A stretch of DNA of 6,372 bases. Source: an uncultured Oscillospiraceae bacterium (GTDB lineage: Bacteria > Bacillota > Clostridia > Oscillospirales > Oscillospiraceae). The notes under the pieces were generated by a model. The model did no database searches, was not told the origin of the DNA, and worked only from the letters and a program-made list of their open reading frames with translations. Both the position numbers and the translations under genes were made by a program. How positions within the stretch are numbered: the first letter of the stretch is position 1; each line of letters begins with the position of its first letter. The stretch is from positions 1-6,372 of the forward strand of contig CAKTVL010000044.1 of the NCBI GenBank assembly GCA_934623575.1, in the 5' to 3' direction. Positions 1 to 6,300 of this stretch are shown one piece after another.

Positions 1-84
1 GCACCTCCTTCGGATTGATACCACCAGTATACCCGTAAAAAGTGAAAAACTCAACTCAAAAATTATGAACAAGGAGACAACCAA
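1..84 (+). other. Leader upstream of the pilin operon
   Basis: This short non-coding stretch precedes the first gene. It is more A-rich towards its 3' end (about 36-65) and carries the ribosome binding site of the pilin gene. A TTGATA box at 15-20 resembles a -35 element, but no acceptable -10 element lies 16-18 bases downstream, so I do not call a promoter. The true promoter may lie outside the window. Nothing else is recognisable here. Confidence 0.5.
71..77 (+). promoter_or_regulatory. Ribosome binding site of the pilin gene
   Basis: AAGGAGA is a strong Shine-Dalgarno match. The AAGGAG core ends 8 bases before the ATG at 85. It fixes that ATG as the start, which also gives a classic signal peptide directly at the N-terminus. 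Confidence 0.85.
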
Positions 85-1920
85 ATGAAAAAGATCCATC
101 GCGTATTGGCACTGCTCATGGCCGTTGTTATGGCTCTGAGCCTCGTCACCACGGCATTTGCCGAGCCGACCATTGACCCCAGCAAAAAAGCATCTCTTTC
201 TATCTACAAGTACGACATCACCAAGGCCAGCAACGAGGGCGTGTGGGATGCTGAGTCCTACGTCAGCACCAGTCTGCATGATGATGCCGTTATTGACAAG
301 CTGGAAAAGTACGCCATTCAAGGTGTAGAGTTTACTTACCTCCGTGTGGCCGACATCACCATGAACAATGAAGTGGTGGACGGCCAGCGTCAGGTTGGTG
401 TGCTGTATGGCTTCGGCAATAGTGATCGTAGCAACGCCGTGCTGTCTGCTATCGGCCTGACCGCCGCAGACGCCCACAAGACCGAGGGCGGCATCAACTA
501 CTTTACCAGTGATATGCTCAACAACAAACTGACCGCTGCGCTGGCTGCCAATGCCACGAACGTGAAGAACGCTCTGGAAACCGCCGTAAAGAATGGCGGT
601 GTTGCCATGACCGAAACGGATGCCACCGGCCACACCTCCGTATCCGACATGGAGCAGGGGCTTTACCTCGTTGTGGAAACTCGTGTTCCCGAAAACGTGA
701 CTTCCACCTGCAATCCCTTCTTTGTGTCCCTGCCCATGACCACCATCGACGGTACGGCATGGAACTACGATGTCACCGTCTACCCCAAGAATCAGACTGG
801 CAATCCTGATCTCGAAAAGACCGTGCGCGAAGCAAAGAACTCCACCGGCAAGAATACCGGCAGCCTGACCGACATCACCGATGGGTACGCTCACACTGCC
901 ACCGCCTCCGTGGGTGACACCGTGGACTACCAGATCATCAGCACCCTGCCCACCATCACCTCCAAGGCGTCGGCTTTGAGCGAGTACACCTATGTGGACG
1001 CGCTGAGCAAGGGTATCCGCTACAACAAGAACGACGTGGTCATCGAGTTCTTCAAGGACGCTGGCTGCACCGACAAGATCGCCACCTGGGCGGTGAACTC
1101 CGGCAAATTTACCGTGGGTTACGATGATACCGCCAACACCATGACCATCCGCATGACCGATACCGGTCTGGCGGAGATCAACGAGGCGGCCACCGTATAT
1201 ACCGACAGCGTGAAGCGTGGCTACAGCGACTGCACCATGCGTATCTCCTACGCTGCCACCCTGACCGCCGACGCCAAGATGGGCGATACTGACAACCCCA
1301 ACGAGGTCGAGCTGACGTGGCGCAGAACGAATAACACCTACTTTGATACCCTCAAGGACTGCTGCCATGTCTATACCTACGGTGTTGACGTACTCAAGCG
1401 GTTTTCTGATAACGGCGGAAATATGAAGAATGTCAAGTTCCGGCTGCACAACGATACTGACGACTGCTATATCATCGCGGAGCAGAAGGATGGCGTGTAC
1501 TACGCCAAGGGCTTTGCCGCCAAGAAGGCTGACGCCACTACATTCGTTCCCAATAGCAGCGGCCACGTCGTGGTCAAGGGACTGGAGGACGATGCGTATA
1601 GCCTGACCGAAATTGCTACGGACAAGGGGTATGTGCTGCTGAAGGATGCGGTCAAGATCGTAATTAAGACCGCTGAGGACGGTCAGTGCGAGAAGTGCGG
1701 TGCGGCACTGCTGACCGCTTCCGCTACCGTCAACGGCAAAGATGCCAGCATGACAGATGGCAACGCCATTGTCCCCCTGACTGTGGTCAACAATCCCGGC
1801 TTCGACCTGCCCAAGACCGGCGGCTACGGCGTTTGGATGTATACGGTGGGCGGCGTTCTGCTGCTGGGCGCGGCGGCCTTCATCGTGATCCGCAGCCGTA
1901 AGCACAAGAACGAGCAGTGA
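85..1920 (+). CDS. SpaA-type isopeptide-forming pilin with LPKTG wall-sorting signal
   Basis: This is a secreted, sortase-polymerised backbone pilin or wall-anchored adhesin of 611 residues. Residues 1-26 are a signal peptide: a basic KK start, a hydrophobic core, and an AFA cleavage site before E27. Residues 226-235 fit the pilin motif WxxxVxVYPK, so K235 is the likely lysine joined to the next subunit. The N-terminal domain (about 30-235) has an E-box-like segment near E198. The middle domain (about 240-415) resembles the fimbrial isopeptide D2 domain, with K245 a candidate bond lysine. The C-terminal SpaA/Cna-B-like domain (about 431-570) has K438, an E-box YSLTEIATDKGY with E509, and N569/N570, the usual Lys-Glu-Asn set. 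LPKTG at 575-579 is followed by a membrane helix (about 584-604) and a basic tail. Unusually it has eight cysteines, with CC at 426-427 and CEKC at 535-538. The two following sortase genes strongly support a pilin role. Whether it forms long fibres or only a surface adhesin cannot be told from sequence. Confidence 0.9.
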   Translation: MKKIHRVLALLMAVVMALSLVTTAFAEPTIDPSKKASLSIYKYDITKASNEGVWDAESYVSTSLHDDAVIDKLEKYAIQGVEFTYLRVADITMNNEVVDGQRQVGVLYGFGNSDRSNAVLSAIGLTAADAHKTEGGINYFTSDMLNNKLTAALAANATNVKNALETAVKNGGVAMTETDATGHTSVSDMEQGLYLVVETRVPENVTSTCNPFFVSLPMTTIDGTAWNYDVTVYPKNQTGNPDLEKTVREAKNSTGKNTGSLTDITDGYAHTATASVGDTVDYQIISTLPTITSKASALSEYTYVDALSKGIRYNKNDVVIEFFKDAGCTDKIATWAVNSGKFTVGYDDTANTMTIRMTDTGLAEINEAATVYTDSVKRGYSDCTMRISYAATLTADAKMGDTDNPNEVELTWRRTNNTYFDTLKDCCHVYTYGVDVLKRFSDNGGNMKNVKFRLHNDTDDCYIIAEQKDGVYYAKGFAAKKADATTFVPNSSGHVVVKGLEDDAYSLTEIATDKGYVLLKDAVKIVIKTAEDGQCEKCGAALLTASATVNGKDASMTDGNAIVPLTVVNNPGFDLPKTGGYGVWMYTVGGVLLLGAAAFIVIRSRKHKNEQ

Positions 1921-2735
1921 AACGCTGGATACTGGCGGCGGCTTGCGGTGTTGTGGCGTTGGGGCTGATGCTTTACCCACTGGTGGGAGAGCTCTTGAAT
2001 GAAAAGTATCATTCCGATGTGGAAACCACCTACACCGCAGCTATCGCGGACACCGATGATGCCGAGATAGTTGCACAGCGGGAAGCCGCACAGCAGTACA
2101 ACGCCATGCTGTCCGGCGCGGCGACCATTACCGAGGGAGGGGCATCCGCCCCTCCCTTGGCCTACACCGAGCAGCTCATGGTGGGCGGCGTCATGGCTTA
2201 TGTGGACATTCCCAAAATAGGTGTGTACCTGCCCGTGCAGCATGGTACGGACGCGGACACGCTGGAGCGCGCCGTGGGTCATGTAGTCGGCACATCCCTG
2301 CCGGTGGGCGGCAGCAGCACCCACGCGGTGCTGTCGGCACACAGCGGCATGGCAAGCTCCAAACTGTTTTCGGACATAGACCAGCTTGCAGAGGGCGACA
2401 CGTTTTACATCCATGTGCTGGGTGAGGTGCTGGCATACAAGGTAGACGCCATCCACACGGTATTGCCCACGGACACGAGCCTGCTCCAAATCGAGGATAA
2501 CAAGGATCTGGTCACACTGGTGACGTGTACGCCTTTCGGGGTCAATACCCACCGACTGCTGGTGCGTGGCCACCGTGTTCCCTATACTCCCGAACAGGAA
2601 ACCACTGCCGCAGAAGAAACGCGGGCGGCGTCATCGTGGACACAGCACTACCTCACTGGCCTTGCCATCGGCCTTGGCGCGGTGACTGTGGTCGGCGGTG
2701 CTTACTTTTTGGTAAGGAGGGCGCGCCATGCGTAA
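1917..2735 (+). CDS. Class C (pilin-polymerising) sortase
   Basis: This membrane-bound cysteine transpeptidase cleaves the LPxTG-type signal of pilin subunits and links them to the pilin-motif lysine of the next one. It has 272 residues. An N-terminal membrane helix spans about 5-27 and a C-terminal helix about 246-266 is followed by basic residues, the usual class C topology. The sortase core starts at about IPKIGVYLP (98-106). Catalytic residues are H142 in SAHSGM, C204 in TLVTCTPFG and R213 in NTHRLL, all in the expected motifs. The start is GTG at 1917, overlapping the pilin stop (GTGA); no good ribosome binding site precedes it, so translation is probably coupled to the pilin. An internal ATG at 1968 would cut the membrane helix. 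No DP[FWY] lid motif is visible between about 60 and 95. Instead the segment at 73-81 (EGGASAPPL) is encoded by a strong GC-rich hairpin. The most likely substrate is the pilin directly upstream. Confidence 0.92.
   Translation: MKRWILAAACGVVALGLMLYPLVGELLNEKYHSDVETTYTAAIADTDDAEIVAQREAAQQYNAMLSGAATITEGGASAPPLAYTEQLMVGGVMAYVDIPKIGVYLPVQHGTDADTLERAVGHVVGTSLPVGGSSTHAVLSAHSGMASSKLFSDIDQLAEGDTFYIHVLGEVLAYKVDAIHTVLPTDTSLLQIEDNKDLVTLVTCTPFGVNTHRLLVRGHRVPYTPEQETTAAEETRAASSWTQHYLTGLAIGLGAVTVVGGAYFLVRRARHA
2131..2160 (+). repeat. GC-rich palindrome inside the first sortase gene
   Basis: Arms AGGGAGGGGC (2134-2143) and GCCCCTCCCT (2148-2157) are perfectly complementary around the 4-base loop ATCC. Three further pairs (one G-U, two G-C) extend the stem to 13 pairs. 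It lies in frame and encodes about residues 72-82 of the sortase. It may be an in-frame insertion of a short dispersed palindromic repeat, or an RNA hairpin affecting readthrough to downstream genes. The structure is directly visible; the origin is not. Confidence 0.8.
2714..2720 (+). promoter_or_regulatory. Ribosome binding site of the second sortase gene
   Basis: AAGGAGG is a near-perfect Shine-Dalgarno sequence 7 bases before the ATG at 2728. It lies within the last codons of the first sortase gene and fixes the start of the second, giving an 8-base gene overlap. It is the strongest such site in the window, so this sortase may be translated independently of the one before it. Confidence 0.85.
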
Positions 2736-3411
2736 GACGCCTTTTGCGCTGGCGGCGCTGCTGGCTGTAGCAGGCATCTGCGTCATACTGTGGCCGGTGT
2801 TCACAGGACATAGGCTGCAAGCCGATACAGACGCTGCCGTGCAGAGCTTCCTCGAAGAACAAAAGCCGGAGCAGCAGTGCCCTGAACTGCTGGCAGCCTT
2901 ACAGGAGTACAACCGCCAGCTTTATGCGGAAAAGCAGTGTAACCTCGTTGACCTCGGAGCCTGCGAAGAACCCGCCGCCGACCTGACCGCTTACGGTATT
3001 GAAGATGAGATCATCGGTGTGCTGGAGATACCGGCTATGGAATTGACCATGCCGGTTTATTTGGGCGCGTCCGATGACCACCTTGCCGCAGGCGCAGCGG
3101 TGTTGGGCAACACGTCCGCGCCTATCGGCGGGGACAATACCAACAGCGTCATCGCAGGACATCGTGGATGGAAAGGCGCGGATTACTTCCGGCACATCGA
3201 CAAGCTGGTTGTGGGCGACAGCGTTACGCTGACGAACTTATGGGGAACACTGACCTACACCGTAGCTGACATTCAGATCATCCAGCCGCACGAAATCGAA
3301 AAAATCAAGATACAGCAAGGCCGCGACCTGCTGACGCTTGTCACCTGCTACCCCTATGCCAGCGGCGGCAAACAGCGATATGTGGTGTACTGCGAGAGGG
3401 TAATGCCATGA
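2728..3411 (+). CDS. Second sortase, class C-like, without C-terminal membrane helix
   Basis: This is a sortase-family cysteine transpeptidase of 227 residues. An N-terminal membrane helix spans about 6-26. The core begins near IGVLEIPAM (96-104). Catalytic residues are H145 in IAGHRGW, C207 in TLVTCYPY and R217 in KQRYVV. The ending YVVYCER is typical of clostridial proteins annotated as class C sortases. Unlike its neighbour it stops right after the catalytic core, with no C-terminal membrane helix, and the expected lid region (about 70-90) has no DP[FWY] motif. It differs clearly in sequence from the first sortase, so it is not a recent duplicate. It could polymerise the fibre, attach a minor subunit or anchor the fibre to the wall; the sequence does not decide. 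The gene overlaps the first sortase by 8 bases and the coupling-protein gene by 4 (ATGA). Confidence 0.88.
   Translation: MRKTPFALAALLAVAGICVILWPVFTGHRLQADTDAAVQSFLEEQKPEQQCPELLAALQEYNRQLYAEKQCNLVDLGACEEPAADLTAYGIEDEIIGVLEIPAMELTMPVYLGASDDHLAAGAAVLGNTSAPIGGDNTNSVIAGHRGWKGADYFRHIDKLVVGDSVTLTNLWGTLTYTVADIQIIQPHEIEKIKIQQGRDLLTLVTCYPYASGGKQRYVVYCERVMP
3394..3400 (+). promoter_or_regulatory. Ribosome binding site of the virD4-like gene
   Basis: GAGAGGG lies 7 bases before the ATG at 3408, within the end of the second sortase gene. The ATG overlaps the preceding TGA as ATGA, so both a local site and termination-reinitiation could drive translation. Confidence 0.6.
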
Positions 3412-5249
3412 AAAAGATAAACCCTGTGGTATGGGCTGCCCTCGCTGTGCCGGTTATTTACATGGCAATCGTGCTGGCCTGCGCTTATGAAGCGGGAACA
3501 GATCTATTTACGCTTGTGGAACGCTTCGGCCTACTGCTGGGACGGCCCGACCTGCTGCGGTGGACAGCGTATACGTCGAGGTGCATCCTGGGCGCGTTGG
3601 TATGCTATGGTCTGGCGGTGACGCTCTACTATTCTGACCATGAGAACCGCCGTCCGGGTGAGGAATACGGCTCTGCCAAATGGGGTAATGCCCGTGAACT
3701 GAACAAGCAGTATGCCGATCCAAACGGTAAGAACGTTATCCTGACAAAGCACGTTTCCATCGGACTGGACGGCTATAAGCACCAGCGTAACCTCAATATC
3801 TTAGTGGTGGGCGGCAGCGGTTCCGGCAAGACACGCTTTTTCTGTAAGCCCGGCATTATGAGCGTCAACTGCTCCTATCTGATCGTTGATCCGAAGGGAG
3901 AGATGCTGCGCAGTACCGGCTATCTGCTGAAGGAAGAAGGGTACGACATCAAGGTTTTTGACCTGATCCACCCCAACCAGTCGGATGGCTATAACCCGTT
4001 CACTTATATTCGGGACGAGCCGGATGTGCTGAAGCTGATGGACAATTTGGTAAAGAATACCACGCCGCCAAAGGGCGCATCCAACGATCCGTTTTGGGAG
4101 AAGGCGGAGATCGCGCTGGATTCCGCGCTGATGCTGTATCTGCTCAGTGAAGCGCCCAAAGAGGAACAGAATTTTGAAATGCTGATGTTCATGCTGGAGT
4201 GTGCGCGGGTGATGGAGGAGGACGACCAATACCAAAGCCCGCTGGATCTGCTGTTTCAGTCACTGGAGGAGCGTGACCCGACTCATGTGGCGGTGCGGGA
4301 ATATAAGGTTTACAAGCAGGCGGCGGGAAAGACCGCCAAGAGCATCCTTGTGACCGCCTCCGTGCGGCTGGCGGCGTTTATCTTTCCCCAGTATGCGGCC
4401 ATGATGCAGACCGACGAGATGGATCTTGCTTCGCTGGGTGAGCGTAAGCGGGCCATCTTTTGCGTTATCCCCGTCAACGACGGCAGTATGAATTATCTCG
4501 TCAGTATGCTGTTCACCCAGTGTTTTCAGCAGCTCTACCTGCGGGCTGATGAACGGTACAATGGGCGGCTTCCCGTGCCTGTCCGCGTGATACAGGATGA
4601 GTGGGCCAACGTTGCCCAGCCGGACAGCTATCCCAAGGTGCTGGCTACCTGCCGCAGCTACAACATCGGCATCAATATCATCGTGCAGAACATTCAGAGC
4701 ATCAAGGCTCTCTACAAAGACGAATGGGAGGGCATCATCGGCAACTGTGATACTCTCCTTTTCCTCGGCGGCGGCAACGAACCAACATCATTGGAGTTTG
4801 TGTCGAAGCTGCTGGGGAAAGAGACGGTGCATACCCGCACCCGTGGACAGACAAAGGGACGCAGCGGCTCCAGCTCCGTCAACTATCAGCAGACAGGGCG
4901 TGACCTGATGACGCCGGACGAGATACGGATGCTGCCCACGAAAGACGCTCTGTTGTTTATCCGCGGCGAAAAGCCGGCGCGGGACAAGAAGTACGACATC
5001 AAAAAGCATCCCAATGTGCGCCGCACAGCAGATGGGGAGGCAAAGCCTTATATCCATAACCCGCTGCCTGTGCCGGACTACTCGCTACCCGATCTGCCCT
5101 ATGTGTTCCGCACATTGGACGACTTTAGATTTTTGGAGGACGAATATGAACAAGAAAAACAAGAGGAGAAGGAAAATCGCAGGAGGTATCTGCGGGAGCG
5201 TGGTGCTTTCCTTATGCGCTGTTACCACCGCCTATGCCACCGGCGGTGA
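3408..5249 (+). CDS. VirD4/TraG-family type IV coupling protein
   Basis: This inner-membrane ATPase brings the relaxase-bound DNA strand to the type IV secretion channel during conjugation. It has 613 residues. Two N-terminal membrane helices lie at about 8-27 and 54-74. The Walker A motif GGSGSGKT is at 135-142. LIVDPKGEM at 158-166 is the conserved segment following Walker A in TraG/VirD4 proteins. The Walker B motif is IQDEWANV (395-402, acidic D397/E398), a variant of the more usual LDEFAN. Length and order fit a full-length coupling protein of Gram-positive ICEs. The last 34 or so residues (from Y580) are highly charged (EQEKQEEKENRRR) and are encoded in the region that overlaps the next gene by 104 bases, so the tail may be an extension beyond the family's usual end. 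No frameshift or break is seen in the ATPase core. Its position before the VirB2- and VirB6-like genes supports a role in DNA transfer. Confidence 0.95.
   Translation: MKKINPVVWAALAVPVIYMAIVLACAYEAGTDLFTLVERFGLLLGRPDLLRWTAYTSRCILGALVCYGLAVTLYYSDHENRRPGEEYGSAKWGNARELNKQYADPNGKNVILTKHVSIGLDGYKHQRNLNILVVGGSGSGKTRFFCKPGIMSVNCSYLIVDPKGEMLRSTGYLLKEEGYDIKVFDLIHPNQSDGYNPFTYIRDEPDVLKLMDNLVKNTTPPKGASNDPFWEKAEIALDSALMLYLLSEAPKEEQNFEMLMFMLECARVMEEDDQYQSPLDLLFQSLEERDPTHVAVREYKVYKQAAGKTAKSILVTASVRLAAFIFPQYAAMMQTDEMDLASLGERKRAIFCVIPVNDGSMNYLVSMLFTQCFQQLYLRADERYNGRLPVPVRVIQDEWANVAQPDSYPKVLATCRSYNIGINIIVQNIQSIKALYKDEWEGIIGNCDTLLFLGGGNEPTSLEFVSKLLGKETVHTRTRGQTKGRSGSSSVNYQQTGRDLMTPDEIRMLPTKDALLFIRGEKPARDKKYDIKKHPNVRRTADGEAKPYIHNPLPVPDYSLPDLPYVFRTLDDFRFLEDEYEQEKQEEKENRRRYLRERGAFLMRCYHRLCHRR
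5135..5140 (+). promoter_or_regulatory. Ribosome binding site deciding the Maff2-like start
   Basis: GGAGGA lies 5 bases before the ATG at 5146, within the coupling-protein gene. The same frame is open further upstream to an ATG at 5014, but that extension has no comparable site and adds a Cys/Pro/Arg-rich stretch that reads as out-of-frame virD4. The start at 5146 is therefore preferred. Confidence 0.8.
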
Positions 5250-5460
5250 TCCGCTGACCATTGTCAACAACCTGTCCGACTTCATCTTTTCGGTCATCAA
5301 GGCCATCGGCATTATCATTCTCGGCTGGGGCATCGTGCAGGTGGGCATGAGCATTCAGAGCCACGATGCCAGCCAGCGGACACAGGGCTTGCTGTGTCTG
5401 TTCGGCGGCCTGCTTATCGCCTTTGCCAAGGAGATTCTGACGTTGATCGGCGCGGTGTAA
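5146..5460 (+). CDS. Maff2-family small membrane protein, VirB2/TrbC-like
   Basis: This small membrane protein of 104 residues is of the kind found between virD4 and trbL/virB6-like genes in Clostridia ICEs. It has a very basic N-terminus (NKKNKRRRK), a hydrophobic stretch at about 11-29 ending in AYA (29-31) that could be a signal sequence, then hydrophobic segments at about 45-68 and 81-98 separated by a short polar loop. This layout resembles VirB2/TrbC pilin-like subunits of type IV secretion systems, which have a leader and two membrane helices. A role as a structural channel or pilus subunit is inferred. The gene begins 104 bases inside the coupling-protein gene in another frame and ends 3 bases before the next start. 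Assignment to the Maff2 family rests on size, sequence style and gene order, recalled without a search. Confidence 0.82.
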   Translation: MNKKNKRRRKIAGGICGSVVLSLCAVTTAYATGGDPLTIVNNLSDFIFSVIKAIGIIILGWGIVQVGMSIQSHDASQRTQGLLCLFGGLLIAFAKEILTLIGAV

Positions 5461-5463
5461 GCT

Positions 5464-6300
5464 ATGGACAACAACTGGATCATTGACAATCTCAACTATG
5501 CCTTTGGCGTATGGAACGACAAGCTGACGGAGATGTGGTCGCTGCTGACCCAATCGCCCCAGGCGTTTAAGGGCGGCGCCATCTGGCAGACGATCCAGTC
5601 TGTCAACGGAACTATGCAGGGCATCGGCTACGGCCTGCTGGTGCTGTTCCTTGCCATCGGTATCTTCCGCAGCAGCGCCAGCTTTCGGGACTTTCAACGG
5701 CCTGAACACGTCCTGCGGCACTTTATCTACTTTGTCATGGCGAAGCTGGCTGTCACCTACGGCATCGACCTGATGGTGGACATCTTTGCGGTCTGCGCCG
5801 GTATCATCTCTGCTGCTGCCGGCAGCGTGGGCGGCATCGACGGAGCAACGGTGTCGCTGCCTGCGGAGATGGCGGCGGCCATTGAGGATGTGGGCTTCCT
5901 TGCCAGCATCCCGCTGTGGCTGGTAACGCTGCTGGGCTGTCTGGTCATTACGGTGCTGGCGTTTTTGATGATTCTCACCGTGTATGGCCGCTTCTTTAGG
6001 CTCTATTTATATGCTGCGCTGTCGCCGGTGGCACTGGCGTCCTTTGCGGGAGAAGGCACGTCCCAAATGGGACGTGCCTTTCTGAAAAGCTATATGGGCG
6101 TATGTCTGGAGGGCGCGGTGATCGTGCTGGCCTGCATCGTGTTCTCGGCCTTCGCCGCCAGCGGCACGGCGGTGCTGGGCGGCGGCTCGGTAGTCACGCA
6201 GGTATGGGGTTATCTTGGCGAAGTCATCTTCAATATGCTGGTGCTGGTAGGGCTGGTAAAGGGTGCCGACCGCGTGGTGAGGGAGATGTTTGGGTTGTGA
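5464..6300 (+). CDS. VirB6/TrbL-like polytopic conjugation protein
   Basis: This protein of 278 residues is probably the inner-membrane channel component of the type IV secretion system (VirB6/TrbL role). About five or six hydrophobic segments are visible: roughly 52-68, 88-118, 148-174, 180-194, 213-232 and 253-266. The segment YGRFFRLYLYAALSPVALA (174-192) before a loop and another helix (VCLEGAVIVLACI) is typical of the TrbL/VirB6-like proteins of clostridial ICEs. The N-terminal ~50 residues are amphipathic or soluble. The start ATG lies 3 bases after the previous stop and has no good ribosome binding site, so translation is probably coupled to the Maff2-like gene. An unusual perfect inverted repeat lies within the codons for about residues 197-206. 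The C-terminus (ADRVVREMFGL) looks complete. In related elements VirB4 and a peptidoglycan hydrolase usually follow; here the sequence after the stop is AT-rich and no further gene begins in the window. Confidence 0.88.
   Translation: MDNNWIIDNLNYAFGVWNDKLTEMWSLLTQSPQAFKGGAIWQTIQSVNGTMQGIGYGLLVLFLAIGIFRSSASFRDFQRPEHVLRHFIYFVMAKLAVTYGIDLMVDIFAVCAGIISAAAGSVGGIDGATVSLPAEMAAAIEDVGFLASIPLWLVTLLGCLVITVLAFLMILTVYGRFFRLYLYAALSPVALASFAGEGTSQMGRAFLKSYMGVCLEGAVIVLACIVFSAFAASGTAVLGGGSVVTQVWGYLGEVIFNMLVLVGLVKGADRVVREMFGL
6053..6080 (+). repeat. Perfect 13-base inverted repeat inside the trbL-like gene
   Basis: Arms AAGGCACGTCCCA (6053-6065) and TGGGACGTGCCTT (6068-6080) are exactly complementary around two A residues. 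As RNA this would be a 12-pair stem with a 4-base loop. The right arm runs into CCTTTCT, giving a weak terminator-like look. It is fully in frame and encodes about residues 197-206 (EGTSQMGRAF). A perfect palindrome of this size is unlikely by chance in a window this short. Confidence 0.8.

Noticed and set aside
15..43. Promoter in the leader using TTGATA at 15-20
   Set aside because: At 16-18 base spacing the -10 position reads roughly AAAAGT, a poor match; TATACC at 28-33 is too close to the -35 box.
1824..2573. Long open frame of 249 codons on the minus strand
   Set aside because: It lies antisense to the first sortase, which has clear catalytic motifs. Its product is rich in His, Arg, Gln and Cys with no domain I recognise, as expected from the complement of a GC-rich gene.
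3022..3056. Inverted repeat CCGGCTATGG / CCATGCCGG in the second sortase gene
   Set aside because: The arms pair only with a bulged base and are short; this is within what GC-rich coding sequence gives by chance.
3801..4235. Open frame of 144 codons on the minus strand
   Set aside because: It is antisense to the conserved ATPase core of the coupling protein, starting at the Walker A region. No motif or ribosome binding site supports it.
5014..5145. Upstream extension of the Maff2-like gene to an ATG at 5014
   Set aside because: The extra 44 residues are out-of-frame virD4 with many Cys, Pro and Arg, and a good ribosome binding site sits before the ATG at 5146, which gives a basic N-terminus and hydrophobic leader.
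5212..5721. Open frame of 169 codons on the minus strand
   Set aside because: It is antisense to the end of virD4, the Maff2-like gene and the start of the trbL-like gene, all well supported, and no family is recognisable in its product.
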